Part shown: piece by piece, positions 1 to 6,573 of the stretch
How the letters are laid out: each line of letters opens with the position of its first letter
Numbering within the stretch: position 1 is the stretch's first letter
Origin: an uncultured Lachnospiraceae bacterium
GTDB taxonomy: Bacteria; Bacillota; Clostridia; Lachnospirales; Lachnospiraceae
Assembly (NCBI GenBank): GCA_905236615.1
Contig: CAJORC010000184.1
Location: 1 to 7,340, forward strand
Length of the DNA stretch: 7,340 bases
Direction of reading: 5' to 3'
Notes under the pieces: generated by a model
Database searches by the model: none
The model's input: the letters and a program-made list of their open reading frames with translations, nothing else
What the model was told of the DNA's origin: nothing
Translations under genes and position numbers: made by a program

Positions 1-79
1 CCGGAACTGCCGACAGCAGGATCGATAAGGACAAACCTATACCGACGCAGGCTTTATAGTATTTATTAAGCATTATCAT
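1..79 (-). CDS. Start of an exported protein, truncated by the left window edge
   Basis: An open frame begins at ATG 79-77 inside the last codons of the MMPL gene, in another frame, and stays open to base 1. About 26 residues are visible. A Shine-Dalgarno-like GGTGAGG at 86-92 lies 6 bases upstream of this ATG. A second in-frame ATG at 73-71 is a possible alternative start. The peptide has a short polar N-region with lysines (LNKYYKAC) followed by a hydrophobic core (VGIGLSLSILLSAVP), the layout of a Sec signal peptide or signal anchor. Overlap with the stop of the exporter gene (TAA at 68-66) suggests translational coupling and membership of the same operon, so the product probably works outside the membrane with the exporter. 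The mature part lies outside the window and its family cannot be named. The site, the coupling and the signal-like peptide make a real gene likely. Confidence 0.7.
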   Translation of the reverse strand, partial: MIMLNKYYKACVGIGLSLSILLSAVP

Positions 80-2546
80 TTACTGCCTCACCCGCTTTAC
101 CCGACTCAAGGGTAAAATTCATGTCACCGTTTACAGTACCTACGATCTTAGCATCTATATATCCCGAGAAGTATCCCTTGACATGACCGTCAAGAGCCAT
201 CGTACTTCCGCTTCTCTTCATTTTTTCACCTGTTGAAAGCCGGCTGCTGATCGTAAAGGCTGTCTTGTCAAAGATTCCATCACAGATACAGAGTATCTGC
301 GGCAGGATAAGCATTACAAGAATTATCGATGTTACCGTACCTCTTCCCAGCGCTATTCCGATAGCGGCAATAACTCCGTTACTCGTGCAGTAACCTACGG
401 CAAATCCGCATGCCGTAAGTATGGTACCCGAAGTAACAATAGTTGCAAATGACTGGTTAAGACTCGTTACAATGGCTTCCTTTTTGGATGAATATTCTTT
501 TCTCAAAGTCATATAGCGGTTGGTAATAACAATCGCATAGTCAACCGTAGCACCCATCTGGATCGAGCTTACGATCAGATACCCCAGGAAATACATGGGT
601 GTATTTGTAATGTAAGGAATCGCAAAATTTATCCAGATACTTCCCTGTATCGTAAGGAGCAGGATCAGCGGCACACTTCCCGACTGGAACGTAAATAGCA
701 GAATCACACCTACAAAGAATGCCGTCAATGCCGAGATCAGAGTGTTATCCTGGCTGAATGAAGCCGAAAGATCCTGGTTACTCGTAGGATCACCCACAAC
801 ATATATCCTGTTTGTGTAATAACTCTGAACCAGCTCCCTGACTTCATTTATATGCTCAAAGGTCTCCGCTCCTTCAACTTCACCCTTCATCGTAAAAATA
901 AGACGGGCATGCTCTTCGCTTTCGAGCTGTTTTCTCGCATCATCAACCTTTTCCTTGATATCATCAAGATCCTTGGTCTGGTCGGTACTTAAATGAATAG
1001 CGTTCTTTTCCTTCTGCTCATAAATGTAGTCGATCATATCCAGTACTGAAACCTTATACTCGTCAATTCCGTCTATAAAAGCCCCATAAGCTTCTTTTTC
1101 CTTGGCATAAGCTCCGTAAAGAAGTTTTGTGAGACCCGTATCCACATCAACTACTTCCGCCAGTTCCCTTGGGTTCAGCTCATCGGTCAGCACATATTCG
1201 TTCTCATCACCGACATCAACGTTTGCAAGAGCCGTTATATCCCCGACGTAACTTTTCGCCGACAGCTTTTCTATGATTTCCTTTTCCTTTTCATAATCGC
1301 CCTTCGGAACGATTATCGCCATCTGGCTTCCGGTATCAAAAGTCTCGTCTATCCTGTTCTTTGCCCTGACATAGTCAGTCATTCTGGAACACTTTGCAGA
1401 ATATTTGTCAAAGACATAAGGACATCGGTTGGAGAAATAGATGGCAAATACAAGTGTCGCGATAAATACAACGGGCATTATATATCTTGTCGTATAAATA
1501 AAATTTCCCCAATGATTTATAGTCGGCACAAAGTTTTTATGTCTTGTTTTCTCAATGACATTTCTGCACATCATTATAAGGCACGGCATAAATAAGAATA
1601 CCGTGATCATCGAGAATATAATGGATTTGCAGAGTACAAGTCCAAGGTCACGTCCTATCTGGAAGTGCATGAAAACAAGCGCCAGCAGTCCGGCCATAGT
1701 CGTAAGTGAGCTGGAAGAGATCTCGATAATTGCTTTTGACAATGCCTGTATCATCGATTCTCTGGCATCCTGTCCTTTTTTCTTCTCTTCCAGATACCTG
1801 TGAAAAAGGATGATTGCATAATCTATCGCAAGTCCCAGCTGCAATACTATATCTACTGAATTGGATATAAACGAGATCGTACCGAAGACATAGTTAGTAC
1901 CCTTGTTCAATATCGCCGCCATTATAAATGTGGCAATGAATATAGGTATCTCAGCATAAGTCTCAGAAGTAAAGAGAAGTACCAGTACTATCACGATTGC
2001 AACTATGACCAGTATAAATTTGATGTCATTCCTCAATTCCGCAGACTCGTCAAGGTCAACTGTCGTATAGACATAACTGTCATAATCCTTCACATATTCC
2101 CTGACAGCAACTATGGCCTGCTGGGTTATCTCCGCATCCTTCTCGTCATCAAACATTATGGTGATAAGCGCAGCAGAATCCTTATAATAATCCTCAAGCT
2201 GGTCATTATTATAGTCTTTGTCATCAGGGTCATAGAACTTGACAGTATTTACACCGCTGATTTCAGCGATTCCGTCTGCGACCATTTTTGCCCTGTCATA
2301 GGTGATGTTGGCAAGCAGAACCTTGGCTGTCCCGAAGGTCTTAAATTCCTCATCCATCAGATCTACGCCGATCCTTGTCTCTGTTGAATTCGGAAGATAT
2401 TTTGCCACATCATTTTCCACCTGCACTCTGCCCATCGACACAATGCAGTAAATTGCCATAACTATGAAAAGCAGGAAAAATCCCGGTCTTCTGTCAACAA
2501 TAAATTCCGCTATTTTATACATTATGTTCTCTTTATTTGAGTCCAT
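66..2546 (-). CDS. MMPL/RND-superfamily membrane exporter (12 TM helices)
   Basis: This 826-residue protein has the duplicated layout of MMPL (mycobacterial membrane protein large) transporters, which move lipids or other hydrophobic molecules outward using the proton gradient. TM1 is near residues 20-40, followed by an outer loop to about 172. TM2-6 span about 174-328 and TM7 about 352-372. A second outer loop (373-600) has a helical, charged stretch near 505-550. TM8-12 span about 602-754. Both TM4-type motifs are present, GLAIDYAIILFHRY at 238-251 and GATVDYAIVITNRY at 665-678, with D242 and D669 as the expected proton-relay acids. The VVGDPTSNQDL segment before TM8 is also typical of the family. 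A 70-residue tail follows TM12. The start at 2546 is preceded by AGGAAGGG overlapping the stop of the upstream gene, 18 bp away. The spacing is rather long, and Met9 (2522) is an alternative. The substrate is unknown. Confidence 0.93.
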   Translation of the reverse strand: MDSNKENIMYKIAEFIVDRRPGFFLLFIVMAIYCIVSMGRVQVENDVAKYLPNSTETRIGVDLMDEEFKTFGTAKVLLANITYDRAKMVADGIAEISGVNTVKFYDPDDKDYNNDQLEDYYKDSAALITIMFDDEKDAEITQQAIVAVREYVKDYDSYVYTTVDLDESAELRNDIKFILVIVAIVIVLVLLFTSETYAEIPIFIATFIMAAILNKGTNYVFGTISFISNSVDIVLQLGLAIDYAIILFHRYLEEKKKGQDARESMIQALSKAIIEISSSSLTTMAGLLALVFMHFQIGRDLGLVLCKSIIFSMITVFLFMPCLIMMCRNVIEKTRHKNFVPTINHWGNFIYTTRYIMPVVFIATLVFAIYFSNRCPYVFDKYSAKCSRMTDYVRAKNRIDETFDTGSQMAIIVPKGDYEKEKEIIEKLSAKSYVGDITALANVDVGDENEYVLTDELNPRELAEVVDVDTGLTKLLYGAYAKEKEAYGAFIDGIDEYKVSVLDMIDYIYEQKEKNAIHLSTDQTKDLDDIKEKVDDARKQLESEEHARLIFTMKGEVEGAETFEHINEVRELVQSYYTNRIYVVGDPTSNQDLSASFSQDNTLISALTAFFVGVILLFTFQSGSVPLILLLTIQGSIWINFAIPYITNTPMYFLGYLIVSSIQMGATVDYAIVITNRYMTLRKEYSSKKEAIVTSLNQSFATIVTSGTILTACGFAVGYCTSNGVIAAIGIALGRGTVTSIILVMLILPQILCICDGIFDKTAFTISSRLSTGEKMKRSGSTMALDGHVKGYFSGYIDAKIVGTVNGDMNFTLESGKAGEAVNDNA

Positions 2547-2564
2547 CTTTTCCGCTTTCCCTTC

Positions 2565-5500
2565 CTAAAACCAAAAAAGCCATTTCTTTCTTACTATATA
2601 TATTTCCGATGCATCGCCTATATCAGCAACAATATAGCTGCCGTCACGGCGTGTATCCTTTATGCTGACCTTCCCGTCTTTCGAAACCGCTATCACATCA
2701 GCCTTATTTTTATCAGATATGCGTATCAGCCTGTCAGATGAAACCGTTCCATATTGAGAATCAACGCTCAGTGATATTTTTGAGATAATTTTATAATCCC
2801 TCAGTTCTTCGGGAAGATCCGCATCATTTTCTTTTTTAACCATCAGTACAGAGTCCGGATAAAAAAGTCCTTCAAGCAGATAATCCGTATCATCAGCCTT
2901 TGCCGAAATACTGGTTACATATGATTCGTATTCCGCACTGACCAGCATATTCTCTTTTATATGATCAAAATCATTTCGTGACCAGAAACCAATCTTGTTT
3001 TCCTTTTTCGGAACCTTTGGAATCTCTGACTCATCAAGTGATGAATCATAACTGGTCACGAGCCTTTTTATAACAGTTCCTTCATATATGAATGTAACCG
3101 TCAGCTTCTTAAACGCTTCCGGAATATTATTTCCGGATACGATCTCTTCATAACTTTTCCTTTTTGCTTCCGCAGAATTTGCCGCACCGTTTATTCCGCT
3201 GCCGTCGTCAGTTACAAATTCATTTCCGGATACCTGTCCGCCCTCTTCCAGGCTTCCTGCCACGGCACCTTTATGCTCACCGTCATCCGAAACATATGCT
3301 ATGGAACGGTTGTTAATAAGATTTTTTCCTTTCCCTGCAATGCCTCCTGCCTCTGAATCCGCACTTACGGATGTTACCGCATAACAGTTCCTTATCGTAA
3401 AAGCACTGTAACCCGCAATACCTCCACTGTATTTTCCATCCTCAGAAAAGAGATTTCCGTAATTACCGCAGCCTATTACAGCACCGCTTGCAGCCTTTCC
3501 GACTATTCCGCCGCTGTAATCCCTGCTGGAAACTATATCCGCATGATTTTCGGAATCTAGTATCGTCGCTTTCTTATAAGACTTATACTCAAGGCTCGGT
3601 GTTCCTTCCGATACTATCTCGCTCTCGGATTCACTCTCATTCCAGTAATCGATCGTTCCTGCAATTCCTCCGGTATTTATATTCCCGAATACAGTTGCCT
3701 TATTAGTGCATTTATGGATAAGCCCCTCCGATACAGTTGCATCCTCGTCATCCGATAAATCTTCAAAGACTTCCTCACTATCTTCCGTATCCTTAAGTTC
3801 CGTTATAACTGACTTTGCTTCATCGAAACTGTCAGTTACCGCATCAGTTAATTCGCGGTTAGCCTTTGATATCTCATCCGTCTTATTCCTGATCTTTTTA
3901 TCTGACGACTTTAACCCTTCATTCAGGATATCCATTTCCGCCGCGATATTTTCAACTCTTGCGTTCAGGTCATCACTTGTATTTCTCAGGTCGCACTTGT
4001 AACTGTCGGCAGTATTTCTGCAATAATCATCCAGTTCATTAAATTCATCACGAAGATCTTCAAGACCTTCTATCAGTTTTTTACTTTCCTTTGATATCTT
4101 CTTCTCTGCAGCCTTTGTCTCATCTATTTTCTTATTCAAAGCAGACACAAAATTCCGTGATTTTTCCGCAAGTTTAAGCAGGTTTTCCGACAAGTCCAGA
4201 TAAGAGCCGCTTCTTAAAGCATCAACAAAAGCCCTGATAAGCTTTTCTATGCTCTCTGCTTCTTCTTTTGCAGTTGTTCCCTGATATGATGAAAAAGCAA
4301 TACTGAAATCCCCGTCCATGTCATCGGCGGTTGCCCGTATCTTATCAAGTCTCCCTTCAAGCTCCTGCTCAACTATATCGTCCTTGCTTCTGTAATAAGC
4401 CTTGTTTTCGCTTATCTTATATCTAAGGGCATCAATTTCAAGCCTTATCAGATCGATATTCTTCTGGGTACTGTCATCCTCAGCCTGCACCAGACCGTTC
4501 AGATCATCAAGAAGACCGGTTAGTTCATCAGCTTTATCCTCTGCTTTGTCAAAAGAATCATTTTCATAAACATGTCTGCTGTAGGGTTCAAAAAGTCCTG
4601 CTATACCTCCGGTATTCTTCCTTCCCGAAATATCAGCATTGTTTATGCAGTTTCCTATATAACCTTTAGTATATCCGGCAATTCCTCCCGTAAGATATCC
4701 AAGCGAGCTGAATCCCACCTTACCGTAATTCATGGAATCCGCGATAACTCCTGAATTAATTCCGGCAATCCCGCCTGTCATCAATACCCTGAAATCTTTC
4801 CTTGAAAGATCGAGTTCAAATTTATCAGAATCATCAGTCAGAAGTTCATGTGCTGTTTCAGAACCTGTATTTATCTTTCCGTAATTAACACAATCTGAAA
4901 TATTCCCTTCATTAAAGCCTGCTATTCCTCCGGTGCGTCTCTGTGAGGTTATCACTGCCTTGTTCGTACATGAAATGATATTGCCGGATTCTGCCAGATG
5001 ACCTGCTATCCCGCCGCTGGCTCTGTATGAAAGAATACTTCCTTCAAAAGTCGTTCTGCTTATAGTTCCCGCATTTTCACCGGCTATACCGCCTATGTTT
5101 TCCGTGATCTTTCCTGCCGTGATATCTGCTGAAACCGTCAGGTTCTCTACCGTTCCGCTCTCAGTTACCCTTCTTATAAATCCGTTTTCTGATTTGTCAG
5201 ATACGATCTTTATTCCTGTAATAATGTGCCCGTTTCCGTCAAAACATCCTGCCATAAGCGATATCGGAGTAAATTCTTTTCCATTAAGATCGATATCATT
5301 TGTAAGAATGAATTTCTTCCCTTTACTGTATGACTCATCAACACTTTTTTTAACCAGTTCTTCAAGATCGGATTCACTGCTGATCTTTATTTCAGTAAGA
5401 TCCTCTTTATTCTCTTCCATAGAAACAATGTTATCGGAAAGCGCAGAAGCCGGCTCTGAAAAATCTTTTTTATATCTGACCAAATTTTGTCGGATGTCCA

Positions 5501-5639
5501 TTTTTGCAGCGCCGCTGTTCAAAGCTGAAGCTTTTGTATCCGGCAACAAAAAGGGCTCCACCCTGCAGTTTACTATTGTAATCGCAAGGCAGAGTAATAA
5601 GGCCGTCATTTTTATTCTTTCATTAATTATAAATCCCAT
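2565..5639 (-). CDS. Exported GLUG-repeat protein with a large coiled-coil insert
   Basis: A 1024-residue extracytoplasmic protein. A charged N-region and hydrophobic stretch (about 11-24) form a signal peptide or anchor. Residues 88-145 resemble the lead-in of right-handed beta-helix proteins (LTNDIDLNG, then FDGNGHIITGI). GLUG-type repeats with GGIAG cores follow at 183, 209, 237, 289, 318 and 344. A charged, mostly helical region of about 285 residues (355-640) interrupts them; it is coiled-coil-like, has C540 and C549, and ends in an acidic stretch. Repeats resume at 657, 710 (GGIVG), 739 and 765, with a degenerate one at 791. Residues 845-907 look like an InlB/Listeria-Bacteroides beta-grasp repeat. 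The C-terminus (KKWLFWF) has no LPXTG motif and no clear TM helix. ATG 5639 has no Shine-Dalgarno site. Met11 at 5609 has only a weak AAAGAA before it and would lose the positive N-region. It is the first gene of the exporter operon. Molecular function is unknown; surface adhesion or partnering the exporter is inference. Confidence 0.87.
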   Translation of the reverse strand: MGFIINERIKMTALLLCLAITIVNCRVEPFLLPDTKASALNSGAAKMDIRQNLVRYKKDFSEPASALSDNIVSMEENKEDLTEIKISSESDLEELVKKSVDESYSKGKKFILTNDIDLNGKEFTPISLMAGCFDGNGHIITGIKIVSDKSENGFIRRVTESGTVENLTVSADITAGKITENIGGIAGENAGTISRTTFEGSILSYRASGGIAGHLAESGNIISCTNKAVITSQRRTGGIAGFNEGNISDCVNYGKINTGSETAHELLTDDSDKFELDLSRKDFRVLMTGGIAGINSGVIADSMNYGKVGFSSLGYLTGGIAGYTKGYIGNCINNADISGRKNTGGIAGLFEPYSRHVYENDSFDKAEDKADELTGLLDDLNGLVQAEDDSTQKNIDLIRLEIDALRYKISENKAYYRSKDDIVEQELEGRLDKIRATADDMDGDFSIAFSSYQGTTAKEEAESIEKLIRAFVDALRSGSYLDLSENLLKLAEKSRNFVSALNKKIDETKAAEKKISKESKKLIEGLEDLRDEFNELDDYCRNTADSYKCDLRNTSDDLNARVENIAAEMDILNEGLKSSDKKIRNKTDEISKANRELTDAVTDSFDEAKSVITELKDTEDSEEVFEDLSDDEDATVSEGLIHKCTNKATVFGNINTGGIAGTIDYWNESESESEIVSEGTPSLEYKSYKKATILDSENHADIVSSRDYSGGIVGKAASGAVIGCGNYGNLFSEDGKYSGGIAGYSAFTIRNCYAVTSVSADSEAGGIAGKGKNLINNRSIAYVSDDGEHKGAVAGSLEEGGQVSGNEFVTDDGSGINGAANSAEAKRKSYEEIVSGNNIPEAFKKLTVTFIYEGTVIKRLVTSYDSSLDESEIPKVPKKENKIGFWSRNDFDHIKENMLVSAEYESYVTSISAKADDTDYLLEGLFYPDSVLMVKKENDADLPEELRDYKIISKISLSVDSQYGTVSSDRLIRISDKNKADVIAVSKDGKVSIKDTRRDGSYIVADIGDASEIYIVRKKWLFWF

Positions 5640-5664
5640 ATTGTTCGATTTTTAACACAATGTC

Positions 5665-5693
5665 TATTTACATACTTTGTTTCTACTAATCAA
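5665..5693 (-). promoter_or_regulatory. Predicted sigma-A promoter of the GLUG-exporter operon
   Basis: Read on the minus strand, the -35 box TTGATT (5693-5688) and the -10 box TAAATA (5670-5665) are separated by exactly 17 bases. The predicted transcription start is near 5658, which leaves a leader of only about 19 bases before ATG 5639 with no evident ribosome binding site. The -35 lies inside the 19-bp inverted repeat at 5688-5706. Box quality is good at -35 and moderate at -10. Confidence 0.62.
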
Positions 5694-5706
5694 CGCGATG
5701 TTGATT
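5688..5706. promoter_or_regulatory. Candidate TetR operator: 7-5-7 inverted repeat across both -35 boxes
   Basis: AATCAAC, spacer GCGAT, then GTTGATT is a perfect 7-bp inverted repeat centred on 5697, midway between the two divergent promoters. Each arm contains the -35 box of one promoter. A palindrome of about 15-20 bp between a tetR gene and its divergent target is the usual operator arrangement for this family, so a dimer here would block both promoters. Caution: two back-to-back TTGATT -35 boxes create a 6-bp palindrome by themselves, so only one base pair of each arm plus the close spacing is extra evidence. Confidence 0.55.
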
Positions 5707-5729
5707 TTTTTCTTATAAAGTATTATAAT
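5701..5729 (+). promoter_or_regulatory. Predicted sigma-A promoter of the TetR regulator gene
   Basis: TTGATT (5701-5706) and a perfect TATAAT (5724-5729) are 17 bases apart, an almost consensus housekeeping promoter pointing at the regulator. Transcription should start near 5736, giving a leader of about 44 bases that contains the CGGAG ribosome binding site at 5767-5771. The strong boxes together with the overlapping palindrome suggest a promoter held down by its own product. Confidence 0.8.
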
Positions 5730-5742
5730 GATAATCGTTAAA
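5724..5742. promoter_or_regulatory. Fur-box-like sequence overlapping the regulator's -10
   Basis: These 19 bases match the classical Fur box GATAATGATAATCATTATC at 15 positions; the mismatches are at 5724, 5737, 5741 and 5742. In the 7-1-7 view the left heptamer TGATAAT is perfect (5729-5735), but the right one, GTTAAAA, matches only 4 of 7. The region is AT-rich and the first six bases are also the -10 box, so part of the match is expected for other reasons. Offered as a weak candidate for iron or other metal control. Confidence 0.25.
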
Positions 5743-5779
5743 AAAATCAATAGGCAAATCGTGAAACGGAGAATCACTT

Positions 5780-6343
5780 ATGAAGGACGAGCATCTTGAC
5801 AGACGCACGAAAAAGACGCGCAGGCTTCTTTGGGAAGGCCTGGCAAAGCTAATGCTAAAACATGATATAAATGAAATTACGGTAAAGGATCTTACCGAAG
5901 CTGCTGATATAAACAGAAGCACTTTCTATATCCACTACAAGGATATCTATGACCTTTTGGCCTCTATAGAGGCTGAACTTCTGGAAGAATTTGACGAATT
6001 GTTAAGCTGCAACATGGACAGTTCAGCAGATGTGCATAGCCAGATACTTCCGGTACTTACAGCCCTCTATCACAGGCTCTACGAGCACAAAGGTCTGGTC
6101 AGCGCTTTCCTTGGTCCCCACGGAGATGTTTCCTTTATATACAGTCTGCAGGAACTTCTAAGTTCAAAGATAACAGCCTGGTGGACAGAAGACTCCCCGG
6201 ATCCCAGTCTGTCACCTTTCTATTCCGCTTTCTGTTTCAGCGGATGTATCGGGATAATAAAAGAATGGATAAAGACGGGCTATAAGAAAAAGCCCGATGA
6301 AATGGCGGAGATAACCGCGAAGATGTTGATAAATGGGATATGA
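5780..6343 (+). CDS. TetR/AcrR-family transcriptional regulator
   Basis: A 187-residue protein of normal TetR length, expected to act as a dimeric ligand-responsive repressor. The N-terminal DNA-binding domain spans about residues 10-57. Its helix-turn-helix is near 32-54 (EITVKDLTEAADINRSTFY, followed by IHYKD), which fits the family pattern of a recognition helix ending in FYxHYKDxxDLL. The remainder, 60-187, is helical and would hold the ligand pocket and dimer face. Its end (GCIGIIKEWIKTGYKKKPDEMAEI, 155-178) resembles the C-terminal type found in DhaS-like regulators of Firmicutes. The ATG at 5780 follows CGGAG with 8 bases between. The gene diverges from the exporter operon, shares a 140-bp control region with it, and is the obvious candidate regulator of it. 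The inducer is unknown, perhaps the exported compound. A hairpin terminator follows the stop by about 30 bases. Confidence 0.94.
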   Translation: MKDEHLDRRTKKTRRLLWEGLAKLMLKHDINEITVKDLTEAADINRSTFYIHYKDIYDLLASIEAELLEEFDELLSCNMDSSADVHSQILPVLTALYHRLYEHKGLVSAFLGPHGDVSFIYSLQELLSSKITAWWTEDSPDPSLSPFYSAFCFSGCIGIIKEWIKTGYKKKPDEMAEITAKMLINGI

Positions 6344-6372
6344 TGTTAGAAATGATGAAGGAGCTTATTACG

Positions 6373-6420
6373 ATAAAGGGCAGCTGTGCAGATGGTCAGA
6401 TCTGCATAGCTGCCCTTTAT
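6373..6420 (+). terminator. Hairpin terminator downstream of the TetR gene
   Basis: ATAAAGGGCAGCT (6373-6385) pairs perfectly with AGCTGCCCTTTAT (6408-6420). The stem continues inward through one G-U pair and seven more pairs, giving about 21 bp around the loop GGTCAG (6394-6399). The T-rich side is part of the stem (CCCTTTAT), with a weak T tract beyond it. The A-rich and T-rich flanks would let it act in both directions, so it may also stop minus-strand transcription from the gene at 6574-6924. Confidence 0.82.
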
Positions 6421-6573
6421 AAGATTATTTGTAAACGGTAAAATATATATTCCCCAGCCCTCTCAGGAAAAGTACTTGCCGGTTACATTATTATAAGTTC
6501 GAATACTATTATCTATTAAATCAAAGGTAAGCGCATTATAAACAACCGTATTGCAAATTGGACAGTCCCGATG
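6421..6573. other. Intergenic spacer without a recognisable gene
   Basis: About 150 AT-rich bases between the regulator's terminator and the end of the minus-strand gene. I find no credible coding frame with a ribosome binding site, no tRNA-like fold and no long repeat. The segment GGACAGTCCCG at 6560-6570 (CGGGACTGTCC on the minus strand) resembles a motif I have seen near transposon ends in Clostridia. No second copy or target duplication is visible here, so this is only a hint. Confidence 0.4.

Noticed and set aside
1555..1803. Plus-strand open frame opposite the exporter
   Set aside because: It lies antisense to conserved TM4-TM6 of the MMPL protein and has no start signals.
3488..4002. 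Two adjacent plus-strand open frames opposite the GLUG gene
   Set aside because: They are mirror frames of the helical and GLUG coding regions, with Ser/Leu-rich shadow composition and no family resemblance.
4572..4754. Plus-strand open frame of 60 codons opposite the first GLUG block
   Set aside because: It is antisense to the GGIAG repeats and has no start site.
3240..5102. GLUG repeats as a DNA-level tandem repeat or CRISPR-like array
   Set aside because: The GGIAG units are conserved in protein but diverged in DNA and irregularly spaced, so they are protein repeats only.
5095..5655. Plus-strand open frame of 186 codons opposite the start of the GLUG gene
   Set aside because: It is antisense to a well-supported repeat protein, has low-complexity Ser/Phe-rich composition, and lacks a ribosome binding site.
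5713..5922. Minus-strand open frame across the regulator's start
   Set aside because: It is antisense to the conserved helix-turn-helix coding region and covers the regulator's promoter; its composition is shadow-like.
6340..6441. 33-codon plus-strand frame starting at an ATGA overlap with the regulator's stop
   Set aside because: Its coding sequence is mostly the terminator hairpin and it has no recognisable product, so coupling is more likely accidental.
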